From contig URYT01000106.1 of the NCBI GenBank assembly GCA_900552185.1, positions 1-6,785 on the forward strand: DNA of 6,785 bases, in the 5' to 3' direction. The stretch is from an uncultured Collinsella sp. (GTDB lineage Bacteria; Actinomycetota; Coriobacteriia; Coriobacteriales; Coriobacteriaceae). Below, piece after piece: positions 1-6,151 of the stretch. The notes beneath the pieces are model-generated. The model had not been told where the DNA came from, made no database searches, and saw nothing but the letters and a program-made list of their open reading frames with translations. The position numbers were made by a program, and so were the translations under genes. How positions within the stretch are numbered: the first letter of the stretch is position 1; each line of letters opens with the position of its first letter.

Positions 1-204
1 GGCGGCAAGCCACGGCCTGCACGTATTGAAAAAATCATCATCGAATCTATCAGTATGGCATCGGACAAAACGTTTTGCCCCACCAGTTGGCGAATTACCG
101 CGCCGCCGTCACATATCAAACGCCAAAATGTGCGAGACTGTCTTGTGCAATTGTGTCGGCCGAGGGAGCGCCGGCACTCGATTCGCATGGAGTAACCCAC
201 AACG
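1..204. other. Left flank with no assignable gene
   Basis: This stretch lies upstream of the DXS-like gene. A + frame is open from base 1 to a TAA at 193-195 and could be the 3' end of a gene starting outside the window, but its translation shows no family I recognise. Two other frames are also open across most of the region, including one on the minus strand, so openness says little here. A short ATG-GAG-TAA reading sits just before the DXS-like gene and closes that gene's frame, so the gene cannot start further upstream. A TTGAAA at 26-31 has no convincing -10 partner. The one structured element is the palindrome listed separately. Confidence 0.4.
63..80. promoter_or_regulatory. Operator-like palindrome with CG centre
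   Basis: The core CAAAACGTTTTG at 66-77 is a perfect 12-bp palindrome. With its flanks (GG on the left, CC on the right) 16 of 18 positions are symmetric. A palindrome centred on CG is typical of LacI-family operators, so this may be a regulator site for the DXS-like gene, whose ATG is about 125 bases downstream. No regulator gene is visible in the window. Function is inferred. Confidence 0.35.
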
Positions 205-1986
205 ATGCTGCTTACGCAAACGACAACGCCCGAGGACGTCAAGGCTCTTAATCGTGCCGAGCTCCCGCAGCTCTGCGACGAGATTCGCCACGCCATCCTC
301 GAAAGCTCCGCCGCCGTCGGCGGGCACGTTGCCCCCAACCTGGGCGTCGTTGAGCTTACGGTCGCGCTCCATCGCGTGTTTAACTCCCCTATCGACAAGA
401 TTCTCTTTGACGTTTCGCACCAGACCTACGCCCACAAGGCGCTGACTGGGCGCGCGTACACTTATATCGATCCGAAGCGCTTTGGCGAGGCCTCTGGCTT
501 TGCCAATCCCGACGAGTCCGAGCACGACCTGTTCGCCATGGGCCATACCTCCACGTCGGTGAGCCTGGGCTGCGGCCTGGCGCACGCTCGTGACCTGGCG
601 GGCGATGCGTACAACGTCATCACCATCATTGGCGACGGCTCGCTTTCGGGCGGCCTGGCGTTTGAGGGCTTCAACAATGCCGCCGAACTCGACAGCAACC
701 TGATCATCATCGTCAACGATAACGACCAGTCCATCGCCGAGAACCACGGTGGCCTCTATCGCAATCTGGCCGAGCTGCGCGCCAGCAACGGCACCTGTGA
801 GCGCAACGTTTTCCGCGCGATGGGACTCGACTACCGTTATTTGGACGCCGGCAACGACGTGTTGGCCCTAGTCGACGCGCTGCAGGAACTGCGCAATATC
901 GATCATCCCATCGTGCTGCACGTCTCCACCGCCAAGGGCAAGGGCTTTGAGCCAGCCCAAAACGACCCCGAGCGCTGGCACCACGTGGGTCCGTTTGACA
1001 TGGCGACCGGGCGCAAGCTCTGCCCGGGCCATCCGAGCGAGCCTGCGCCGCGCACCTACGCCGACATTACGGGCGAGGCGCTCAGCGCCGCCATCGAGCG
1101 CGATCCGCAGGTCGTGGGCATCACGGCCGCCACACCCTACATCATGGGCTTTACACCCGAGCTTCGCGCCGCCGCCGGCAAACAGTTCGTCGATGTGGGC
1201 ATTGCCGAGGAGCACGCCGTGACCTTTGCCACCGCGCTTGCGCGCTCGGGCGCCAAGCCAGTCTTTGGTGTGTACGGCACGTTTTTGCAGCGCGCCTACG
1301 ACGAGCTGTGGCACGATCTGTGCCTCAACGACGCCCCCGCAACCATTTTGGTGTTTGGTGCGTCAATCTTTGGCACCACGTCCGAGACGCACCTTTCGTT
1401 CTTTGATATTTCCATGCTGGGCGGTCTTCCCAACATGCACTACTTGGCGCCGGCCTGCATGGAGGAATATCTGTCCATGCTGAGCTGGTCGCTCGACCAC
1501 CGCGAGCATCCCGTGGCAATCCGCGTACCGGGCATCGGCCTGGTAAGCCGCCCCGACCTTGCGCCCGCCGAAGACACCGACTACAGCGCCGTTCGCTACA
1601 ACGTGGTGCGTCAGGGCCGCGACGTTGCCGTGCTCGCGCTTGGCGATTTCTTTGAGCTGGGTGAGCGCGTGGCAAACCGCTTGGCCGCCGAGTACGGTAT
1701 CGAGGCCACGCTCGTCAACCCTCGCTTTGCAGCCGAGCTCGACCGCAAGTTCCTCGACAGCCTTGTCGCCGAGCATCGCGTTGTCGTCACCCTCGAGGAC
1801 GGCATCTTGGACGGCGGCTGGGGCGAGCGCGTGGCGTGCTACCTGGCCTGCACGCCCGTGCGCACGCGCACCTTCGGCATCGCCAAGGGCTTCCCCGACC
1901 GCTACGACCCCAACGAACTGCTCGCGCAGAACGGCATGACGGTCGAGAACATGGCCGCCGAAGCCGCAAGACTACTCAACGAGTAA
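205..1986 (+). CDS. DXS-family thiamine-diphosphate enzyme, divergent paralogue
   Basis: The protein has 593 residues. Family: 1-deoxy-D-xylulose-5-phosphate synthase, which joins pyruvate (after decarboxylation on thiamine diphosphate) to glyceraldehyde 3-phosphate in the cytosol. Seen: GGH with H41, HQTYAHK around 72-78, GHTSTS at 113-118, the cofactor/metal motif GDG at 143-145 with NDN at 171-173, catalytic E335 in IAEEHAVTFA, and Y357, R363 and H396 matching E. coli Y392, R398 and H431. Odd: positions matching E. coli R420, D427 and R478 are G385, T392 and G443. The conserved GPxDGHD segment reads YLDAGND near 212-218. About 30 residues are missing in the linker before it, which explains the shortfall from the usual ~620. 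The ATG at 205 is the first start after an in-frame stop at 193; GGAG at 189-192 is a somewhat distant ribosome site. A terminator follows, so it ends its own transcript. Family is sure; DXP synthesis is doubtful, so no symbol is given. Confidence 0.9.
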   Translation: MLLTQTTTPEDVKALNRAELPQLCDEIRHAILESSAAVGGHVAPNLGVVELTVALHRVFNSPIDKILFDVSHQTYAHKALTGRAYTYIDPKRFGEASGFANPDESEHDLFAMGHTSTSVSLGCGLAHARDLAGDAYNVITIIGDGSLSGGLAFEGFNNAAELDSNLIIIVNDNDQSIAENHGGLYRNLAELRASNGTCERNVFRAMGLDYRYLDAGNDVLALVDALQELRNIDHPIVLHVSTAKGKGFEPAQNDPERWHHVGPFDMATGRKLCPGHPSEPAPRTYADITGEALSAAIERDPQVVGITAATPYIMGFTPELRAAAGKQFVDVGIAEEHAVTFATALARSGAKPVFGVYGTFLQRAYDELWHDLCLNDAPATILVFGASIFGTTSETHLSFFDISMLGGLPNMHYLAPACMEEYLSMLSWSLDHREHPVAIRVPGIGLVSRPDLAPAEDTDYSAVRYNVVRQGRDVAVLALGDFFELGERVANRLAAEYGIEATLVNPRFAAELDRKFLDSLVAEHRVVVTLEDGILDGGWGERVACYLACTPVRTRTFGIAKGFPDRYDPNELLAQNGMTVENMAAEAARLLNE

Positions 1987-1987
1987 G

Positions 1988-2030
1988 AAAACCTCCGCAA
2001 GGAAAGCACCCCCCTGCGGAGGTTTTTGTT
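1988..2030 (+). terminator. Intrinsic terminator of the DXS-like gene
   Basis: A perfect 12-bp stem pairs 1988-1999 (AAAACCTCCGCA) with 2015-2026 (TGCGGAGGTTTT) across a 15-base loop. The right arm runs into TTTTTGTTTT. It starts one base after the TAA of the DXS-like gene. Confidence 0.93.
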
Positions 2031-2045
2031 TTCGCGACGCGATTA

Positions 2046-2262
2046 TCTCGATCTGTAACATCTAGGGCCCGAATTCCCGTCTAACTGTTACAGATCGAGA
2101 CAAAACGTCTTAGTCCCTGACCTTTGTCTCAATCTGTAACAGATAGAGACCTTTTGTCCGTCCAGATGTTACAGATCGAGACATTCGAATTCCCCTGAAG
2201 AGAAAATCTCAATCTGTAACAGTTACTCGGCAGAAACGGCCGCAGATGTTACAGATCGAGAC
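2046..2262. repeat. Array of six alternating inverted repeats, 40-41 bp period
   Basis: Six copies of TGTTACAGATYGAGA lie in alternating orientation: minus at 2046-2060, plus at 2086-2100, minus at 2127-2141, plus at 2167-2181, minus at 2207-2221 and plus at 2247-2261. Start-to-start distances are 40, 41, 40, 40 and 40. The gaps are 25, 26, 25, 25 and 25 bases and are not alike in sequence. The three plus copies are identical over the core and continue with C. Two of the minus copies carry T for C at one position (GATTGAGA). Neighbouring copies can pair as three 15-16 bp hairpins with 25-base loops. No further copy is seen where the period predicts one on either side. The layout recalls the mosaic clusters of REP elements, but the conserved unit is shorter and the spacing stricter. 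Function unknown; a protein-binding array or structured RNA is possible. Confidence 0.88.
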
Positions 2263-2294
2263 AAAACAGTAAGGCATGCCGCTGCATCGGCCAG

Positions 2295-2331
2295 AACCAC
2301 CACAAAGGTGCCTGTCCCCTATGTGGTGGTT
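2295..2331. repeat. REP-like stem-loop with GGTGCCTGTCCCC in the loop
   Basis: A perfect 10-bp stem pairs AACCACCACA (2295-2304) with TGTGGTGGTT (2322-2331); the 17-base loop carries GGTGCCTGTCCCC. On the + strand the right arm runs into TTTT then AAAT, so it could also end weak transcription. From memory, repeats of the type GGGGACAGGCACC are scattered in many genomes and have been linked to REP-associated tyrosine transposases; that link cannot be tested here. No transposase gene is present in the window. Confidence 0.6.
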
Positions 2332-2370
2332 TTAAATCATGGTCGGTGCGAAAAACGAATAACCGTTCAT
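2332..2370 (-). pseudogene. Possible 5' remnant of an iron-containing alcohol dehydrogenase gene
   Basis: On the minus strand a strong Shine-Dalgarno, AAGGAGAT (2383 down to 2376), sits 7 bases before an ATG at 2370. The frame reads MNGYSFFAPTMI and stops at TAA (2334-2332). The residues F-F-A-P-T resemble the start of iron-containing alcohol dehydrogenases, which often begin with an aromatic-rich strand followed by PTK(I/V) and then FG. The match ends where the CCTGTCCC stem-loop starts, as if the rest of the gene had been deleted or replaced there. Seen: ribosome site, start, short frame. Inferred: family identity, from a very short stretch. It could instead be a leader peptide or chance. 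Confidence 0.35.
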
Positions 2371-2409
2371 ACGCGATCTCCTTACTTATATATGCGTCGT
2401 GTTGCCGCC

Positions 2410-2415
2410 ATTATA
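2410..2415 (-). promoter_or_regulatory. Possible -10 box for minus-strand transcription
   Basis: A perfect TATAAT reads on the minus strand. It lies about 27 bases before the Shine-Dalgarno of the minus-strand remnant at 2332-2370, a sensible leader length. No good -35 hexamer is seen 16-18 bases upstream (the 17-base spacing gives GCATGA), so it may be weak, activator-dependent or decayed. Confidence 0.28.
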
Positions 2416-2495
2416 GCGACCGCTGCGAGCGATCATGCCGTCTGCAAAGCGCTATCTCAGCTGCAATAATCGACGTTTGCCCAGATAAAACCTGC
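2416..2495. other. Spacer with nothing recognised
   Basis: This part of the 2031-2639 gene-free stretch, between the minus-strand -10 box and the second REP-like element, shows no gene, stable stem-loop or repeat that I can support. Confidence 0.5.
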
Positions 2496-2518
2496 CAAAA
2501 TAAACCTGTCCCTTTTTG
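2496..2518. repeat. Second REP-like element with CCTGTCCC
   Basis: CAAAA (2496-2500) can pair with TTTTG (2514-2518) around a loop holding ACCTGTCCC. The stem is short and AT-rich. The shared CCTGTCCC, in the same orientation and also within a hairpin loop, ties it to the element at 2295-2331. The preceding AAACCTGCC near 2488-2496 is a partial direct repeat of AAACCTGTCC. Confidence 0.45.
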
Positions 2519-2566
2519 ATAGGCGGAATAACCCATAAGGTAAGTATGTTTCTGAGTTATTTCGTG

Positions 2567-2596
2567 TTGACCCATTTGAGCGCGATAGGGTATAAC
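2567..2596 (+). promoter_or_regulatory. Promoter of the glutamate-type ABC transporter operon
   Basis: A -35 TTGACC (2567-2572) and a -10 TATAAC (2591-2596) are separated by 18 bases, which fits a housekeeping sigma-70-type promoter. The expected transcription start near 2603 leaves a leader of about 37 bases before the binding-protein ATG. A 7-base inverted repeat (GAGTTAT at 2554-2560, ATAACTC at 2592-2598) brackets the promoter and overlaps the -10 box; it could be a weak operator. Confidence 0.75.
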
Positions 2597-2639
2597 TCTA
2601 CTCAACCGCTAGGGATTTTATTGAGAAAGGTGTTCTACC

Positions 2640-3635
2640 ATGAGCAAGAACCTCTCCCAGCAGGTCGTTCTCGACCGCCGCGGCTTCGTTGCCGCCACCT
2701 TCGCAACCGTCGCCGGCCTTGGTCTTGCCGGCTGCTCCGACACCAGCGCCGAGGCCGACAAGGGTTCCGCCGCCGGTTCCTCCAAGAGCTCCGAGGATAC
2801 CGAGGCTTCCGCCACACTCGACGCTAAGGCATTCGACAAGCTCGTCAACGACGGCCCCAAGGCCGATGACGACGCCATTGCCGCCAGCACCTGGGCCACG
2901 GCCGTCAAGGACGCCGGCGTCTTTAAGATCGGTGGCGTTCAGACCTCCACGCTCTTCTCCCTCCTCAACGAGAAAGACGGTCAGACCCGCGGCTTCGACG
3001 CCGGTATCGCACAGCTTCTGTCCAACTACATTCTGGGCGAGAACAAAGTCGAGATCACCCAGGTGACCTCGGACACGCGCGAGTCCGTCCTGCAGAACGG
3101 CCAGGTCGACGCCGTCTTTGCCACCTACACCATCACTGACGAGCGCAAGAAGCTCGTCTCCTTTGCCGGCCCCTACTACTACACCCAGCAGGCCATCCTG
3201 GTACTCGCCGATAACGACGACATCAAGAGCGTCGACGACCTGGCCAACAAGAACGTCGCCGTCCAGTCCGGCTCCAACGGCCCCGCCATCCTGGAGGAGT
3301 TCGCCCCCAAGGCCAGCCAACAGGAGTTCAAGACCGACGAGGAGGCCCGCCAGGCACTCCAGCAGGGCCGCGTTGACGCCTACGTCATCGACAACAACAT
3401 GCAGCAGAGCGCCCTGGTCCGCGAGCCCGGTAAGTACAAGATCGCCGGCAAGCCCTTCGGCAACAAGGAGCCCTATGGCATCGGCCTGCCGCTCGATTCC
3501 GACGGTGTCGCCTTCGTCAACGACTTCCTTAAGAAGATTGAGGACGATGGCACCTGGACCGAGCTGTGGCAGATCTGCATTGGCGACCGTACGGGCGACA
3601 CCAATGTTCCCGAGCTGCCCGAGGTCGGCGCCTAG
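2640..3635 (+). CDS. Solute-binding lipoprotein, glutamate-type ABC importer
   Basis: This 331-residue extracytoplasmic binding protein captures a polar amino acid, most likely glutamate or a close relative, for the permeases encoded downstream. The N-terminus has a twin-arginine motif (DRRGF, 12-16), a hydrophobic stretch and a lipobox LAGC ending at C32. It is therefore expected to be exported folded by Tat and anchored by lipid at C32. Residues 33-58 form a Ser/Ala/Glu/Asp linker. The ligand-binding fold (about 95-320) shows GFDAGIAQLL (118-127), TSDTRESVLQNGQVDAVF (143-160), YTITDERK (163-170) and FAGPYYYTQQAI (175-186), all typical of family 3 (SBP_bac_3) proteins such as Corynebacterium GluB. 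Start: ATG with AAGG at 2627-2630, 9 bases upstream. It is first in the operon and is followed by a hairpin that may raise its level over the membrane parts. Exact ligand is not proven by sequence. Confidence 0.9.
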   Translation: MSKNLSQQVVLDRRGFVAATFATVAGLGLAGCSDTSAEADKGSAAGSSKSSEDTEASATLDAKAFDKLVNDGPKADDDAIAASTWATAVKDAGVFKIGGVQTSTLFSLLNEKDGQTRGFDAGIAQLLSNYILGENKVEITQVTSDTRESVLQNGQVDAVFATYTITDERKKLVSFAGPYYYTQQAILVLADNDDIKSVDDLANKNVAVQSGSNGPAILEEFAPKASQQEFKTDEEARQALQQGRVDAYVIDNNMQQSALVREPGKYKIAGKPFGNKEPYGIGLPLDSDGVAFVNDFLKKIEDDGTWTELWQICIGDRTGDTNVPELPEVGA

Positions 3636-3671
3636 ACAGCGAGCCTAGTAACGGCCGTTGCGAAACCATAC

Positions 3672-3710
3672 GGAAACGCACGATGCGCTTTATTGCGCTA
3701 AACTGTTTCC
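3672..3710 (+). other. Inverted repeat in the gluB-gluC gap
   Basis: GGAAAC (3672-3677) pairs with GTTTCC (3705-3710), and inside it GCGC (3685-3688) pairs with GCGC (3695-3698). ACGGAA (3670-3675) could instead pair with TTCCGT (3729-3734) in the left arm of the next hairpin, so the two structures may compete. Regulatory meaning is speculative. Confidence 0.3.
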
Positions 3711-3723
3711 TCACTGAGTTGTC

Positions 3724-3756
3724 GGGGCTTCCGTACACACGGGAGCCCCTTTCCTT
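3724..3756 (+). terminator. Intercistronic hairpin, partial terminator or mRNA stabiliser
   Basis: An 11-bp stem with one G-T pair joins GGGGCTTCCGT (3724-3734) and ACGGGAGCCCC (3739-3749) across a 4-base ACAC loop, followed by TTTCCTT. It lies between the binding-protein and first permease genes. Such hairpins in ABC operons commonly end part of the transcripts or protect the upstream message, so that binding protein is made in excess. The short, broken T-run suggests leaky termination. Confidence 0.7.
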
Positions 3757-3773
3757 ATCGGCGGGAGGTCCGC

Positions 3774-4433
3774 ATGAGTCTCTCCGAACTCTGGTCGCTC
3801 TATGGCCAGAACTATATCGACGCGCTGCTCGCAACCTGGGGCATGACGCTTGAGTCGTTTGCCATCGCCATGGTGCTGGCCGTCGCCGTCACCGTGATGC
3901 GCGTGTCGCCGCTCAAGCCGCTGCGCGTCTTTGGCGACCTGTATGTGCAGGTCTTCCGTAACATCCCCGGCATCGCACTGCTCATCATCGTCGTCTATGC
4001 GCTGCCACCGCTCAAGGTCGTCCTGCCCTACCGCACCTGCGTTATCGTCGCCACGGTCCTTTTGGGCTCGGCCTTTGGCTCCGAGAACTTTATGAGCGGC
4101 ATCAACACCGTCGGCGTCGGTCAGGTCGAAGCCGCACGTTCGCTCGGCATGAGCTTTAACCGCATCCTCGCCAAGATCGTGATTCCGCAGGCACTGCGTT
4201 CGAGCGTACTGCCCATGACCAACCTCTTTATCGCTGTCATGCTCACCACCGCCTTGGGCAGCCAGGTGCCGCTTAAACCGCAGGAGCTCACCGGCGTGGT
4301 GAGCTACATCAACACGCGCTCGCTCGGCGGCGTCGCCGCATTCTTTATCTCGGCGCTCGGCTACCTGGGCACGGCATTTGTGGTGAGCCACATTGGCAAC
4401 TATATCGATAAGAAGGTGAGGATCCTCCGATGA
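3774..4433 (+). CDS. Amino acid ABC transporter permease, GluC-like
   Basis: This 219-residue inner-membrane permease is one half of the transport channel and pairs with the permease encoded next. It has about five hydrophobic segments (roughly 22-43, 56-79, 86-105, 145-165 and 187-208). FRNIPGIALL (61-70) matches the FRxxP segment after the early membrane spans in the His/Glu/Gln/Arg permease family. The cytoplasmic coupling loop that contacts the ATPase is at 119-142, beginning EAARSLG and ending IPQALR. Start: ATG with a strong GGGAGG (3763-3768) 5 bases upstream. It follows the intercistronic hairpin and overlaps the next gene by ATGA, so the two permeases are probably translated in step. 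Its size is normal for the family. The symbol rests on order and on its neighbours. Confidence 0.88.
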   Translation: MSLSELWSLYGQNYIDALLATWGMTLESFAIAMVLAVAVTVMRVSPLKPLRVFGDLYVQVFRNIPGIALLIIVVYALPPLKVVLPYRTCVIVATVLLGSAFGSENFMSGINTVGVGQVEAARSLGMSFNRILAKIVIPQALRSSVLPMTNLFIAVMLTTALGSQVPLKPQELTGVVSYINTRSLGGVAAFFISALGYLGTAFVVSHIGNYIDKKVRILR

Positions 4434-5263
4434 GCAAGCATTCCTCCCCTGCGCTTACCATGCGCGATGCGCTCTACGAGGCTCCCGGCCCCAAGATGCG
4501 CGCCAAGATTCGCATCGGCACCGCCATCTCGCTTGTTGCCGTCGCCGCACTCGTCGTCCTGGTACTGCAGCGCTTTTATGTGACCGGCCAGCTTTCGGTC
4601 CACTATTGGTATTTCTTTACGCACCTCACCACATGGAAGTTCTTGCTTGCCGGCTTTGAGGGCACCGTTAAAGTCGCACTCACCGCTGGCGCAATCGCGC
4701 TGGTGCTGGGCTTAGCCCTTATGCTCGGCCGTACCAGCGACATTAAGCCGCTGCAGCTGGTCTGCCGCGTGCTCACCGATTTCTTCCGCGGCGTGCCGAG
4801 CCTTCTGTTCATCTACTTCTTCTTTTTGGTGCTGCCCCAGTACAAGATCGCGCTGCCGTCGTTCTGGATGCTCACGCTCCCTGTCGCGCTCGCTGCAGCC
4901 GGCGTGCTGGCTGAGATTTTCCGCGCCGGCGTCAACGCCGTGCCACGTGGGCAGGTCGAGGCGGCCCAGGCACTCGGTCTCTCCAAAGCTAAAATCACCT
5001 TTAAAATCGTGTTGCCGCAGGCTATTCGATTTATCATCCCGTCGTTGATTTCGCAGCTCGTGGTCGTAGTCAAAGACACCACCGTCGCCTATGTGGTGAG
5101 CTACCCCGACCTCATGCAAAACGCCCGCGTGCTCATTACCAACTACGACGCTCTCGTGTCGGTCTACCTGGTAATCGCGGTCATCTATATCCTCATCAAC
5201 GTCGCGATCAACAAGGCCGCTGTCTACGTTTCGCACAAGACCGGCGCGACCATCATCCGCTAA
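4430..5263 (+). CDS. Amino acid ABC transporter permease, GluD-like
   Basis: This 277-residue permease is the second half of the channel. The cytoplasmic N-terminus contains LYEAPGPKMRAKIR (15-28), which resembles the APGP segment of actinobacterial GluD and is the best single clue to a glutamate-type system. Hydrophobic segments lie near 30-47, 76-100, 120-136, 146-165, 203-224 and 243-263. The ATPase-coupling loop is at 177-200, beginning EAAQALG and ending LPQAIR. FFRGVPSLL (118-126) is the FRGxP family segment. The start ATG overlaps the stop of the upstream permease (ATGA), with AAGGTGAGG (4413-4421) as ribosome site inside that gene. The ATPase gene follows 36 bases after the TAA. The protein is longer than GluC because of its N-terminal extension, as usual for this pair. 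Confidence 0.9.
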   Translation: MSKHSSPALTMRDALYEAPGPKMRAKIRIGTAISLVAVAALVVLVLQRFYVTGQLSVHYWYFFTHLTTWKFLLAGFEGTVKVALTAGAIALVLGLALMLGRTSDIKPLQLVCRVLTDFFRGVPSLLFIYFFFLVLPQYKIALPSFWMLTLPVALAAAGVLAEIFRAGVNAVPRGQVEAAQALGLSKAKITFKIVLPQAIRFIIPSLISQLVVVVKDTTVAYVVSYPDLMQNARVLITNYDALVSVYLVIAVIYILINVAINKAAVYVSHKTGATIIR

Positions 5264-5299
5264 CGCTTTACCATTTCAAGTCATAAGGAGCCGAGCACC

Positions 5300-6064
<765 letters not shown>

Positions 6065-6151
6065 CCCAATTGCCACGCGGGCGAATTCATCAGTAACGTT
6101 TGTCCCGCGCCACCCCTGTGCCATGTCCACCCGGATTCGAAAGCCACACCC
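6065..6151 (+). other. Gap between ATPase and hydrolase genes
   Basis: This 87-base gap has one inverted repeat, CGCGGG (6076-6081) with CCCGCG (6104-6109), with a 22-base loop and no T-run, so it is not a clear terminator. A 10-codon frame (ATG at 6123, TGA at 6153-6155) overlaps the hydrolase start by ATGA. It has no good ribosome site, and its role as a leader peptide is doubtful. Confidence 0.4.

Noticed and set aside
1..195. 3' end of an upstream + strand gene in the frame ending at TAA 193-195
   Set aside because: The translation has no recognisable family features, and other frames on both strands are equally open, so I do not call it as a gene.
2046..2262. CRISPR array
   Set aside because: The units are only 15-16 bases and alternate in direction, spacers are 25-26 bases, and no cas gene is in the window. 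CRISPR repeats are longer and point one way.
2046..2331. Type III toxin-antitoxin repeat RNA with terminator
   Set aside because: Those antitoxins are direct tandem repeats followed by a toxin gene. Here the copies alternate and no toxin-like frame follows.
2516..2827. Small + strand gene overlapping the operon promoter and binding-protein start
   Set aside because: No ribosome site; it runs through the promoter and then out of frame through the binding-protein gene, with an arginine-rich shadow composition.
2598..3320. Long minus-strand open frame opposite the binding-protein gene (240 codons)
   Set aside because: It is a GC-rich shadow of a well-supported gene, low in complexity (Gly/Val/Ala) and without a family match. 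The same holds for the other long antisense frames across the window.
6076..6109. Terminator after the ATPase gene
   Set aside because: The stem is only 6 bp with a 22-base loop and no T-run.
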